Source: Ilumatobacteraceae bacterium (lineage in GTDB: Bacteria; Actinomycetota; Acidimicrobiia; Acidimicrobiales; Ilumatobacteraceae). From it: 33,309 nt of DNA. How positions within the stretch are numbered: position 1 is the first letter of the stretch; every line of letters starts with the position of its first letter. The stretch lies in assembly GCA_009694465.1 (NCBI GenBank), contig SHUW01000007.1, forward strand, positions 1 through 33,309. The letters run 5' to 3'. Of this stretch, positions 8,075 through 17,445 are shown piece by piece. The position numbers and the translations under genes were made by a program. The notes under the pieces were generated by a model. The model made no database searches. It was not told the origin of the DNA and was given only the letters and a program-made list of their open reading frames with translations.

Positions 8075-10108
8075 GTGCCTTCTGACTCCCGCGGCCCCGT
8101 CGCCAAACAAGTGCCCCACATCCTCCCCCGCCCCACCGGACCGACAAACGATCCCTATTACTGGATGAGTAATCGCGAAGACCCGGAGACGATTACCTAC
8201 CTCACGCAAGAGAACGAACACTGCGAAGCGTGGTTCGCCCCACATGCCGAATTAGTTGAAGTTCTTTTCAACGAAATCAAATCACGAGTTCAAGAAACCG
8301 ATGCCAGCGTGCCGACTCTCAAAGATGGTTGGTGGTACACCACGCGCACCGAAGAAGGTTCACAGTACGCCATTCATTGTCGCGGTCTCTCACGTGATGC
8401 CGCAACTGCAAACATCATTCTTGATGAGAATGCTCTAGCCCATGGACATGAATACTTTTCATTAGGTTCCTTTGACATCAGCCCTGACGCACATCTGTTG
8501 GCTTGGGCTGTCGATACCGACGGTAGTGAGCACTTCACCATGCGCATTCGTGATCTACGCACTGGCCTTGATCTTGCTGATGAAATCACCGATACATCGT
8601 GGGCTGGCACTGCGTGGAGTACCGACTCGGCCTATCTCTTCTATGTCACCTACGACGAACAAGAACGCCCAAGTAGCGTTTGGCGCCACAAAGTAGGCAC
8701 CCCAGCATCAGACGACGTGCGGATCTTTGAAGAAACAGATGAGCGTTTCTATGTCGGAGTTGATCTGACGCGTAGTGGTGCATGGATCGTGATTGACGCT
8801 GACAGCAAAACATCAAGTGAATGCCGTTTGATATCTGCAAGTAATTGTCTTAATGAACCAGTGGTTGTTCGCCCGCGCAGCGAAAATCTCGAATACCACC
8901 TTGATCATTGGGGTGATTGCTTTGTTGTATTGACCAATGACAAAGCCGTTGACTTTCGCATCATGCAAGCCCCAGAAAATGATCCTGGTACCTGGGCAGA
9001 ATTGATCGCCCATGTCGTGGGCAACCGCATCACTCGCGTTGAGTGCTTCGCCACACACCTAGTGATTCATGAATGGGTCAATGCTCAGCCACAACTAAAG
9101 ATTGTGTTGCGCGACTATTCAACAATGCCCATTGATCTAGGACAGATGCCGCACGACGTGGACCTTGATAGTAATCCAGAGTGGAACACACAGTGGCTAC
9201 GTTTTTCAACTGAAAGCATGGTCAGTCCAGCAACTGTCTGGGAACAAAACATTGCTACCGGTGAACGCAATATGCTGAAGCGCTCACCCACACCCAATAT
9301 TGATCTCGGTGATTACGAGACACAGCGCCACTGGGCCACTTCGCTTGACGGAACGAAAGTTCCTTACGACATCGTGCGTCTCAAAAATGCTCAACCGAAC
9401 GGCACTGCGCCTGCCGTGGTCTATGCCTACGGAAGTTACGAGATCTCGATACCACCATGGTTTAGTGTCGCTCGATTGTCGCTCGTAGATCGCGGCTGGA
9501 CATGGGTCTTGGCCCATCCTCGCGGTGGTGGTGAGATGGGTCGGAACTGGTATCTCGATGGTCGCCTTGAGAACAAACGCAATACTTTCGATGATGTCAA
9601 CGCAATCGCTGACGCTGTCATCGACGCCGGTTGGGCTGCAGCAGGACATATCGGTGTGCGCGGTGGTAGCGCTGGCGGTTTGATGGTCGGAGCATGTATC
9701 AACTTTCGCCCAGAGCTTTGGAATGCAGTTGTCGCCGAAGTTCCTTTCGTGGATGTGGTGACGACAATGAGTGATCCATCCATACCTTTGACCGTCACCG
9801 AATGGGAAGAGTGGGGAGATCCACGGATTGAGCCATATGCAACATGCATGTTGCAGTATTCGCCATACGACAATGTGACTGCCCGCGCCTACCCAGCCAT
9901 TTTCGCCACTGGTGGACTCAATGATCCGCGCGTTGCGTACCATGAGCCAGCCAAGTGGGTAGCCAAGATCCGTTCGCTGCGAACGAATGATGCCCCTCTG
10001 CTTCTTCGCACCGAAATGGGAGCTGGACATGGTGGCCCGAGTGGACGTTACGAACGCTGGCGAGAAGAAGCGCGGGTCAGCGCTTTCTTGTTATCAACTC
10101 TCACCTAA
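8075..10108 (+). CDS. ptrB: S9A family prolyl oligopeptidase / oligopeptidase B
   Basis: ORF of 677 aa; YAYGSYEISIPPWFSVARLSLVDRGWTWVLAHPRGGGEMGRNWY and catalytic GGSAGGLMVG. Confidence 0.93.
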   Translation: MPSDSRGPVAKQVPHILPRPTGPTNDPYYWMSNREDPETITYLTQENEHCEAWFAPHAELVEVLFNEIKSRVQETDASVPTLKDGWWYTTRTEEGSQYAIHCRGLSRDAATANIILDENALAHGHEYFSLGSFDISPDAHLLAWAVDTDGSEHFTMRIRDLRTGLDLADEITDTSWAGTAWSTDSAYLFYVTYDEQERPSSVWRHKVGTPASDDVRIFEETDERFYVGVDLTRSGAWIVIDADSKTSSECRLISASNCLNEPVVVRPRSENLEYHLDHWGDCFVVLTNDKAVDFRIMQAPENDPGTWAELIAHVVGNRITRVECFATHLVIHEWVNAQPQLKIVLRDYSTMPIDLGQMPHDVDLDSNPEWNTQWLRFSTESMVSPATVWEQNIATGERNMLKRSPTPNIDLGDYETQRHWATSLDGTKVPYDIVRLKNAQPNGTAPAVVYAYGSYEISIPPWFSVARLSLVDRGWTWVLAHPRGGGEMGRNWYLDGRLENKRNTFDDVNAIADAVIDAGWAAAGHIGVRGGSAGGLMVGACINFRPELWNAVVAEVPFVDVVTTMSDPSIPLTVTEWEEWGDPRIEPYATCMLQYSPYDNVTARAYPAIFATGGLNDPRVAYHEPAKWVAKIRSLRTNDAPLLLRTEMGAGHGGPSGRYERWREEARVSAFLLSTLT

Positions 10109-10117
10109 AACAATGCG

Positions 10118-10492
10118 TTACAGGACAACTGTCAATAGCGCCAAGGCCATCAAAATAACATTGCGCACAACATGTTCAGGACCCAATGGACGCGAACTCC
10201 ACGCACCGAAACACGCGCACACAGGACGATGACCAAGCCGCAGTTGACGCACAATTAAAAAAGTAAAAACTGCAAGAAGCAGGAGAGCAATCATCCCCGT
10301 GATCGCGGAAGCGATGTGCGCCACCAATAACGCACCCAAGATAATTTCAAACCACGGAACAACGGGCACAAGTACGTCCGGCGTACCCAAGGCGACAGCG
10401 TCTATTGGCCAACGTTGACCACTGGCAATCTTTGAAGCACCGGCCACGCAGAACACGGCCCCGACGATGACCGAAGAAATGATGCCGATCAT
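10118..10492 (-). CDS. MauE/DoxX-like integral membrane protein
   Basis: Hydrophobic ORF with VFCVAGASKI and a VCACFGAWS motif typical of MauE-like proteins; start chosen at the ATG. Confidence 0.72.
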   Translation of the reverse strand: MIGIISSVIVGAVFCVAGASKIASGQRWPIDAVALGTPDVLVPVVPWFEIILGALLVAHIASAITGMIALLLLAVFTFLIVRQLRLGHRPVCACFGAWSSRPLGPEHVVRNVILMALALLTVVL

Positions 10493-10498
10493 CAAAGA

Positions 10499-11014
10499 CT
10501 ATTCAACGGTAGGTGTTTTGACTGACGCAACTTTGCCTCGAAAGAAGACCATCGCAGCAGCAACATCATCATTTTGGGCGAGGTCCTGAACACGACCGAC
10601 GACAAAAAAATGATCTCCAACTTCGTACACAACTTCAATCGTGCAATCAATCCAGCCAATCACGCCAGCAAGAATCGGTGAGCCATTTGCTGATGGCTTC
10701 CATTCCACTCCAGAAAATTTGCTGGTCTCACCATCAGCAGGTTCTTTGGCGAATTTCCAACACAGTTCATCTTGACCATCAGCCAAAATATTGACGCAGA
10801 ATTTTCCGGACTCAGAGATTGCGGGCCAACTACGCGACTGCATTCCCGGCAAGAAGCCGACCAATGGTGGATCCAACGAAACAGAAGAAAATGAACCGAT
10901 TGTCATGCCATGAGGCGCGCCCGATGAGTCCAGCCCAGTGACTACCGTGACCCCAGTCGGAAAATGTCCCAGTACATCTCGATAGCGGCGCGGGTCGATC
11001 TGCGAATCGGTCAT
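10499..11014 (-). CDS. Flavin reductase family protein (FMN-binding)
   Basis: MTDSQIDPRRYRDVLGHFPTGVTVVTGLDSSGAPHGMTIGSFSSVSLDPPLVGF. The track ORF extends to 11185 into the sulfite reductase gene; ATG at 11014 is preferred. Confidence 0.92.
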   Translation of the reverse strand: MTDSQIDPRRYRDVLGHFPTGVTVVTGLDSSGAPHGMTIGSFSSVSLDPPLVGFLPGMQSRSWPAISESGKFCVNILADGQDELCWKFAKEPADGETSKFSGVEWKPSANGSPILAGVIGWIDCTIEVVYEVGDHFFVVGRVQDLAQNDDVAAAMVFFRGKVASVKTPTVE

Positions 11015-11021
11015 GTCCTGT

Positions 11022-11027
11022 ACCTTA
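11022..11027 (-). promoter_or_regulatory. -10-like TAAGGT, 7 nt before the ATG
   Basis: Reverse strand TAAGGT-ACAGGAC-ATG. Confidence 0.55.
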
Positions 11028-11039
11028 GATGTTCCGACC

Positions 11040-12827
11040 TCAGGTAGCGCACTCTGATTCGGCGACGTCGGCAACGAATGGTCCCGTTTCGTCGTAATCA
11101 GTGAAGTAACCCTCGTTCTCCTCGGGAGTTGGAATGACATCAAGGTCACGGAGTCCGTCAGCGATCTTGCTTGCGCCGCCAACACGGTTCATCCATGTCG
11201 CAAAGAGTTCTCCAGCGTTACGCTCCTCTGCGAAGCGACGCACGACTCGTGCCACTCCTTCTGGGGCTGTCTTCGCCGGAAGCCGAAGAGCCTTCTCACC
11301 AAAGTGAATTTGCTCATCACCGACGTGACCACCAAGCAGCAACTGATACCCCGGCAAGGAGCGACCATGAGCACGACGTTCAGCTCCGAATAAGCCAATG
11401 TCTGAAGCATGGTGTTGGCCACAACTGTTCGTGCATCCCGAAATATTGATACGCACTCCGCCTACTTCAGCCAAACCCTCTTCTTCAAGGCGCTCACCAA
11501 TGGCCTTGGCTAAACCGCGCGACTGGGTGACGGCGATATTGCATGTATCGGCGCCTGGGCAAGCGACCACGTCACGCGCCAACTCAGCACCAGGACGCGC
11601 CATGCCGATTTCGTCAAGCCGATCAAATAATTCGCGCAACTGGGATTCTTGGAGATTGCGGAAAACGACATTCTGACGATTTGATAAACGGACATCGGCT
11701 CCAAGTGCTCGTTGAATGTTTGCAAGTGAGGCAAATTGCGCAGCGGTGATATCACCAAGAGCGGCATAAGCAACCGCAGAGACCGTGCCCTTGCCTGCAC
11801 CACGGATCACACTGGCCTGTTCCCAACGAGCAAAGGGATCAGACGAACGAAGAGTCACACTGACGCCTTGACCAACCTCAGACACCTCACCTGAAGTGGC
11901 CATTCCAGCGGGCGTATCGCCAGCGGCGATCACTTCTGGTGGAATGCCACCAGGCCATGTGGACGAAGCGGGCAATGTATGGCGGATTTTGATGACTCGG
12001 CGACGCACTTCATCAATGCCGATTTGATCGACGACCCACTTCAGTCGGGCGCGTAACTTATTGTCACGATTTCCTGTCTGTTCAAATAAGCGCAACACGG
12101 ATTCAATTGTTGGCAAAAGATCTTCACGGCTCGTGAAATCTTCAAGGGACTGAGCGGGGTGTGGATTGGCTCCTAAACCGCCGGCAACATAGACCCGAAA
12201 ACCAACCTCTGTTGTCCCATCTTCTCGCTGACGAGTCGCACCAACGACACCAACGTCGTTGAACATGGCTTGCCCACAGTCGGTACTGCAACCCGAAAAG
12301 TTGACCTTAAATTTGCGCGGCAAACGCTGACCTAGTGGGTTGCGCACGAAGTGACGATGAACTGCTTCAGCCCATGGAGTGACATCAAGTTTTTCGTACG
12401 GACATGCACCAGCCAAGTGACAGGCCATGACGTTGCGAACGGTATCTCCACAAGCTTCACGCGAAGTCAAACCGACAGCCGCCAGACGACGCAACAAATC
12501 AGGAATGCGAGCCAACTGCACAAAGTGGAATTGGATGTTCTGGCGTGTCGTAATGTGCCCCCATCCACGGGAGAACTCCGTTGCTAAGACGCCCATGAGT
12601 TCCATTTGTTCAGGAGTAATCGTTCCCGCGGGCAACTTGATACGAACCATCTGGTTGGTGCCACCTTGACGCTGTCCGTACACACCGTTGTTCAGACGCA
12701 TCACACGAAAGACATCTTCTCCAATTTCACCACCTAGATATTGACTAATAGCGATCTCAAAGCGTTCAATATCGCGCATCTGCTCGGCATCTAAGTCTCG
12801 GGGTTGTGGTGCGGGTGCAATTGCCAT
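11040..12827 (-). CDS. Ferredoxin-dependent sulfite/nitrite reductase (siroheme, 4Fe-4S); sulfite reductase by context
   Basis: NFSGCSTDCGQAMFNDVGVVG and NISGCTNSCGQHHASDIG; located in a sulfate assimilation operon. Confidence 0.93.
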   Translation of the reverse strand: MAIAPAPQPRDLDAEQMRDIERFEIAISQYLGGEIGEDVFRVMRLNNGVYGQRQGGTNQMVRIKLPAGTITPEQMELMGVLATEFSRGWGHITTRQNIQFHFVQLARIPDLLRRLAAVGLTSREACGDTVRNVMACHLAGACPYEKLDVTPWAEAVHRHFVRNPLGQRLPRKFKVNFSGCSTDCGQAMFNDVGVVGATRQREDGTTEVGFRVYVAGGLGANPHPAQSLEDFTSREDLLPTIESVLRLFEQTGNRDNKLRARLKWVVDQIGIDEVRRRVIKIRHTLPASSTWPGGIPPEVIAAGDTPAGMATSGEVSEVGQGVSVTLRSSDPFARWEQASVIRGAGKGTVSAVAYAALGDITAAQFASLANIQRALGADVRLSNRQNVVFRNLQESQLRELFDRLDEIGMARPGAELARDVVACPGADTCNIAVTQSRGLAKAIGERLEEEGLAEVGGVRINISGCTNSCGQHHASDIGLFGAERRAHGRSLPGYQLLLGGHVGDEQIHFGEKALRLPAKTAPEGVARVVRRFAEERNAGELFATWMNRVGGASKIADGLRDLDVIPTPEENEGYFTDYDETGPFVADVAESECAT

Positions 12828-12868
12828 CAGTTTTCCAATCTCCAAAGTGGGTAATACATAAGGCGTCT

Positions 12869-13126
12869 TTAACGCCCGACTTCTTCGCCTGCTTCGCGCA
12901 ACGCGTCATGGATTGCTCCACGTAAACGCCGAGCACTATCACTTGATAAATGAGCAACTAGGCCTGTCCCCTGACGGCCCGCCTCTTCGACTGTCAGAAC
13001 AACTCGCGGGGTTGCATCGTCATAATCATCACAAATTGCGATTGCCCATGAGACCGCCGTGGCATCCTCATCACCTGGTGGGACATCACTCTGGGTCATC
13101 GGCTGATCATCTATCGAGCGACGCAT
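12869..13126 (-). CDS. Small acidic protein of unknown function in the sulfate assimilation operon
   Basis: 85-aa ORF MRRSIDDQPMTQSDVPPGDEDATAVSWAIAICDDYDDATPRVVLTVEEAGRQGTGLVAHLSSDSARRLRGAIHDALREAGEEVGR; tightly placed between cobA and the sulfite reductase. Confidence 0.7.
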   Translation of the reverse strand: MRRSIDDQPMTQSDVPPGDEDATAVSWAIAICDDYDDATPRVVLTVEEAGRQGTGLVAHLSSDSARRLRGAIHDALREAGEEVGR

Positions 13127-13127
13127 C

Positions 13128-13868
13128 TCAGACTCCCCGCGCCCACACCGATGTGCCTGCAGTTGGCGAGAAATCAAAAGCCGCCACTGCACCAATAACG
13201 ATCGTGCTCGGAGATTCAAGCGGCGCCTCTGCCAACTCCCCCAATGTCGTACGCAACGTGTTCTGCTCAGGTCGTGTTCCGTAGCGCACCGCAGCCACTG
13301 GTGTATCGGCGGCAAGTCCTCCGGCCATCAACCGTTCAGCAATGACCGCTCGTTCTGATACTCCCATGAGTACAACGATGGTCCCGCCTACCTTGGCTAG
13401 TGACTCCCAATCGATACCTGTTGCTCCACCTTTTTCGCGATGCCCAGTCACCACCGTGAAGCCAACCGAGACGCCACGGTGTGTCACGGGAATCCCCGCG
13501 GCAGCAGGAACGCCGATGGCTGAACTAATTCCGGGCACGACATCAAATGCGATGTCAGCGTCAATCAAAGCTTGCGCTTCTTCCCCACCGCGACCGAAAA
13601 CATACGGGTCACCGCCTTTGAGACGAACAACATTCAAACCTTGACTACCGAGATGCACCAGCAAAGTATTAATCATTTCTTGCGGAGTCGGACGGCCAGG
13701 TTTCTTGCCAACGTCAATCAACTCAACTCCAACGCGTGCCAGATCAAGAATTGCCTGATCGGCCAAACGATCATGCACGATCACGTCAGCTTGTGCGATC
13801 AGACGCGCCGCCCGAACTGTTAAAAGTTCGGGGTCTCCAGGACCGGCGCCTACAAGATAGACGGTCAT
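13128..13868 (-). CDS. cobA: Uroporphyrinogen-III C-methyltransferase (SUMT)
   Basis: MTVYLVGAGPGDPELLTVRAARLIAQADVIVHDRL...VRLKGGDPYVFGRGGEEAQAL. Confidence 0.96.
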   Translation of the reverse strand: MTVYLVGAGPGDPELLTVRAARLIAQADVIVHDRLADQAILDLARVGVELIDVGKKPGRPTPQEMINTLLVHLGSQGLNVVRLKGGDPYVFGRGGEEAQALIDADIAFDVVPGISSAIGVPAAAGIPVTHRGVSVGFTVVTGHREKGGATGIDWESLAKVGGTIVVLMGVSERAVIAERLMAGGLAADTPVAAVRYGTRPEQNTLRTTLGELAEAPLESPSTIVIGAVAAFDFSPTAGTSVWARGV

Positions 13869-14479
13869 GTGCTGACCACCGTTCCCTGCAACGACTCACG
13901 GGGGCATGACATATGAATGTTGTGGCTCGCCACAATCTTTTCGATGATGGGCTTCCAATTGATATCTTCGGTGCTGCGACCATCGGCATGAATGAGTTCA
14001 CGCTCTTGCGCCAACTCATTCACAACTTCTTCAAATTCTGGACCGACTAATGCTTCGAGTTTTTGGCGCATCCACGATGAGAGCGCCGGACTGTTGCCGC
14101 CAGTTGACACCGTGACCATTAGGTCGCCACGTCGCACTACTGCTGGCAAGGTGAAGGCGCAACGCTCAGGGTCATCGGCCGAGTTGATCCAGATACCTCG
14201 TTCTTCACAGGTGTCGTAGATCATTTGATCAAGATCTCGGTTACCCGTTGCAGTAATGACCAGACGCTGTTGATCAAGGTCTGCCAATTCAAAAGCGCGC
14301 TGATGAATCGTGACCGCAAGCCCAGCAAATTCACTGACGACTTCTGGTGCAACCACGGTGACAATCGCTCCCGCGGCCAATAGTTGTTCGGTCTTTCGCA
14401 AACCAATTCTTCCCGCGCCCACGACCAAGCACGACCGACCTTCAAGATTGAGGTTGATCGGGAATTGGTTCTTAGTCAC
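13865..14479 (-). CDS. Precorrin-2 dehydrogenase / sirohydrochlorin ferrochelatase-like (CysG N-terminal / Met8 type)
   Basis: FPINLNLEGRSCLVVGAGRIGLRKTEQLLAAGAIVTVVAPE...GNSPALSSWMRQKLE. Confidence 0.92.
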   Translation of the reverse strand: MTKNQFPINLNLEGRSCLVVGAGRIGLRKTEQLLAAGAIVTVVAPEVVSEFAGLAVTIHQRAFELADLDQQRLVITATGNRDLDQMIYDTCEERGIWINSADDPERCAFTLPAVVRRGDLMVTVSTGGNSPALSSWMRQKLEALVGPEFEEVVNELAQERELIHADGRSTEDINWKPIIEKIVASHNIHMSCPRESLQGTVVST

Positions 14480-15726
14480 TCGGAGTCTCGAATCATGAGT
14501 GCTGCACAGGTCATGCCCGTTGCTTCATCGATCAAAACTGCCGCACCACCGGGACGATGGCGGTCATAATTATCTATCACTAGCGGAACTGAAACATTGA
14601 GATGCACACGGCCCAAATCGTTTAGACCCAAACTTTCGGCAGGACTATGCGTCGCTGTTGCTACATCGTGGCGCAACTCAATCGCACTCACGAACGCTTT
14701 CGCTGTTCGGGTCTGATGCTTGATGATCCAGCGACTCCCAGTTTCAAGTGGCTTGTCAACCATCCACGAAATGTCCGCAATGATTCGGTCAGTCACAATC
14801 GGCGCCTCACTTGCGACGGCAGCGACCAATACATCACCACGCCCTATGTCAATGTCATCAGCCAATTGCACGCTGATTGCCTCACCAGGTTGAGCAGTGT
14901 CTTGCGGAACTCCACCACGATCAATTCCGATCACCGTTGATTGCTGTCCACCAGGCAGCACACGAATCAAGTCACCAATTGCCAAAGATCCACCCGTGAG
15001 CCGACCCGCAAATCCGCGATAGTCGTGATGTTCAGTTGAGTACGGCCGAATGACCCACTGAACCGCGAGTCGAGCACCGACGTTATGATCGCCTGGCACT
15101 TCAATCGTTTCTAAAAGGTCGAGTAGTGGCAGACCTTTAAACCACGGCATGTTTGTCGAAGCATCAACAACGTTGTCACCTAGTAGCGCCGAAATCGGTA
15201 ACGGATTGAGAACTACTGGCGCTGGCAATGCGTCGGCATGAGCAGTCGCTTCAGCAACGATGCGGTGATATGTAGCCTCATCAAAATCGACGAGATCCAT
15301 TTTATTCACGGCCAAGATCACGAGCTTCACTCCGAGTAGTGAAGCAACAAACAGGTGCCGGCGAGTTTGTTCGGTCAATCCGTTACGAGCGTCAACCAAA
15401 ACGATTGCGACATCTGATGCCGAAGCACCAGTCACCATGTTGCGCGTGTACTGCGCATGACCCGGAGTGTCAGCAACAACGAATGTGCGCTTAGGCGTCG
15501 CGAAATAGCGATACGCCACGTCAATCGTGATTCCTTGTTCGCGTTCGGCACGTAAACCATCAGTCAGCAAAGCCAGGTTCAACGATCCGTCGCCATAACG
15601 GGTGCTTGCTTTTTCAACGGCCGACAACTGATCTTCAAAAACAGTTTTTGTGTCGTGCAACAAACGGCCAATCAATGTCGATTTGCCGTCGTCAACCGAG
15701 CCTGCGGTAGCGATACGCAAAACCAT
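14476..15726 (-). CDS. cysN: Sulfate adenylyltransferase subunit 1
   Basis: LRIATAGSVDDGKSTLIGRLLHDTKTVFEDQL, DTPGHAQYTRNMVTGAS. Confidence 0.97.
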   Translation of the reverse strand: MVLRIATAGSVDDGKSTLIGRLLHDTKTVFEDQLSAVEKASTRYGDGSLNLALLTDGLRAEREQGITIDVAYRYFATPKRTFVVADTPGHAQYTRNMVTGASASDVAIVLVDARNGLTEQTRRHLFVASLLGVKLVILAVNKMDLVDFDEATYHRIVAEATAHADALPAPVVLNPLPISALLGDNVVDASTNMPWFKGLPLLDLLETIEVPGDHNVGARLAVQWVIRPYSTEHHDYRGFAGRLTGGSLAIGDLIRVLPGGQQSTVIGIDRGGVPQDTAQPGEAISVQLADDIDIGRGDVLVAAVASEAPIVTDRIIADISWMVDKPLETGSRWIIKHQTRTAKAFVSAIELRHDVATATHSPAESLGLNDLGRVHLNVSVPLVIDNYDRHRPGGAAVLIDEATGMTCAALMIRDSE

Positions 15727-16664
15727 CAGAAATATCCTTCGCGCTTGCGATCTTCCATGGCTGAATCGGAGAAGTTGTCATCGGCACGAGTAGCACCACG
15801 TTCGGTAATTCGTGCGGCTGCCACTTCAACAAGAACTTCATCAACATTGCTGGCCGTTGAGCGCACTGCACCTGTGCAACTTGCATCACCAACAGTGCGA
15901 TAGCGAACTGTTTCTTCAAACGGCGTTTCGCCTGCTTCGAGAACGACAGGTCCACCCACGCTCAGCAACATTCCATTGCGCTCGACCACCGTGCGACGGT
16001 GTGAGAAATAGATCGATGGCAATGCCACATTTTCAATGCCGATATAACGCCAAATATCAAGTTCGGTCCAGTTGGAAAGTGGGAAGGCACGCAGGTGTTC
16101 GCCTGGGCGGATCTTGGCATTCAACATGTTCCAAGGCTCGGGACGTTGAGCACGCGGTTCCCATTGACCGAAGTGATCACGAAAGGACAAGATGCGTTCT
16201 TTTGCACGGGCTTTATCTTCGTCGCGCCGTCCTCCACCAAAAGCTGCGTCAAATTTGTGCTCAGCAATGGCATCAAGCAAGGTCACCGATTGCAAACGAT
16301 TACGACTAGGGCGTGGACCCGTTTCTTCTACGGCGCGCCCCGAGTCAATTGATTCCTGAACGCTGGCCACGATCAACTTCACTCCGTATTGCTCAACCAG
16401 CATGTCGCGATAAGTAATCACTTCTTCAAAGTTGTGGCCAGTGTCGACATGCATCACTGGGAAAGGCAAACTTCCTGGCCGAAAGGCTTTCGCGGCTAGA
16501 TGCAAAAGAACAGCCGAATCTTTTCCGCCCGAAAACAACAAAACCGGATTGCGACATTCAGCGGCGACTTCACGGATAATCGTGATTGCTTCATCTTCGA
16601 GTTCGGCCACGCTCTGCTTGATTTCGGCAGGCGTTGCTTGTGTTCCGCTATCGATCATTGTCAT
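15726..16664 (-). CDS. cysD: Sulfate adenylyltransferase subunit 2
   Basis: LLFSGGKDSAVLLHLAAKAFRPGSLPFPVMHVDTGHNFEE; FGGGRRDEDKARAKERI. Confidence 0.97.
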   Translation of the reverse strand: MTMIDSGTQATPAEIKQSVAELEDEAITIIREVAAECRNPVLLFSGGKDSAVLLHLAAKAFRPGSLPFPVMHVDTGHNFEEVITYRDMLVEQYGVKLIVASVQESIDSGRAVEETGPRPSRNRLQSVTLLDAIAEHKFDAAFGGGRRDEDKARAKERILSFRDHFGQWEPRAQRPEPWNMLNAKIRPGEHLRAFPLSNWTELDIWRYIGIENVALPSIYFSHRRTVVERNGMLLSVGGPVVLEAGETPFEETVRYRTVGDASCTGAVRSTASNVDEVLVEVAAARITERGATRADDNFSDSAMEDRKREGYF

Positions 16665-17353
16665 GACTGTCCTTCAGACGTTGTCGTCAATTTCGTCGTT
16701 ACGTGTAATCCGCATTCGGTTTTGTTTTGGCCGGACCAGCGTCCAGCCCGCTTATCTTCACCCAGGGCGACTGGACGCGTGCATGGCCAGCATCCGATCG
16801 ACGGATAACCGCGTTCCACAAGGGGGTTGCGCGGGAGGTCGTTGTTCACGATGTAAGACTCAATATCTTCATCGCTCCAAGCCACGAGAGGATTGATCTT
16901 TGTGAGGCCACGCACTTCGTCGTACTGAACGACTGGCGTGTCGGCACGTGTCGGGCCATCAACCCGGCGAATGCCGGTAATCCAACCACTACGTCCCTGC
17001 AACGCTCGGTTCAGCGGCTCAACTTTGCGGCGCGCACAACATCCTTCAACGTCAAATTGCCACTGATCGTCGGGACGCACATCATCAAGTGGGCGAATGA
17101 TCTCAAGCGGAAACTTCAAACGCTGCTGAAGGTTTTCCACTAACCAACGAGTCTCAGCAAAGAGGTACTGAGTATCAAGCAACACAATGGGCACACCTGG
17201 AGCGTGGGTGGCAACCAAATGGACCAGCACTGGATCCTCGAAACTGGCGGTGAGCACGAGTCCATTGCCGAATTCGCGATGAGCCCAAGCGACTGTCGCT
17301 GCAGCATCGGTCTCATCAATCTCGTTGGGGATGGGGCTGATCTGCGTGCTCAT
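16661..17353 (-). CDS. cysH: Adenylylsulfate (APS-type) reductase with [4Fe-4S] cysteines
   Basis: GCCARRKVEPL, GCWPCTRPV and C-terminal ECGLH. Start at MSTQIS (17353) rather than the track's 17362 because of TACTAT-N7-ATG. Confidence 0.93.
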   Translation of the reverse strand: MSTQISPIPNEIDETDAAATVAWAHREFGNGLVLTASFEDPVLVHLVATHAPGVPIVLLDTQYLFAETRWLVENLQQRLKFPLEIIRPLDDVRPDDQWQFDVEGCCARRKVEPLNRALQGRSGWITGIRRVDGPTRADTPVVQYDEVRGLTKINPLVAWSDEDIESYIVNNDLPRNPLVERGYPSIGCWPCTRPVALGEDKRAGRWSGQNKTECGLHVTTKLTTTSEGQS

Positions 17354-17360
17354 TGCCCAC

Positions 17361-17366
17361 ATAGTA
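17361..17366 (-). promoter_or_regulatory. -10-like TACTAT, 7 nt before the cysH ATG
   Basis: Reverse strand TACTAT-GTGGGCA-ATG. Confidence 0.55.
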
Positions 17367-17370
17367 TCTA

Positions 17371-17395
17371 ATACCTGACTAATCCTGTCATATTT
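17371..17395. promoter_or_regulatory. IscR/Rrf2-like inverted-repeat operator candidate upstream of cysH
   Basis: ATACCTGACTAATCCTGTCATATTT; TGAC-N7-GTCA core; left half matches the recalled IscR type-1 half-site pattern ATASYYGACT. Confidence 0.4.
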
Positions 17396-17445
17396 GTGGC
17401 AATTATCATTTAAACGGATGTAGGATCGTTATCGACCTCATACTG

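Noticed and set aside
9284-10030. 248-aa reverse-strand ORF
   Set aside because: Lies antisense to the well-supported oligopeptidase gene; low-complexity translation with no recognisable motif; shadow ORF.
15812-16896. Forward-strand ORFs of 165, 85, 154 and 102 aa
   Set aside because: Antisense to cysD/cysH, which are unambiguous; no protein-like motifs.
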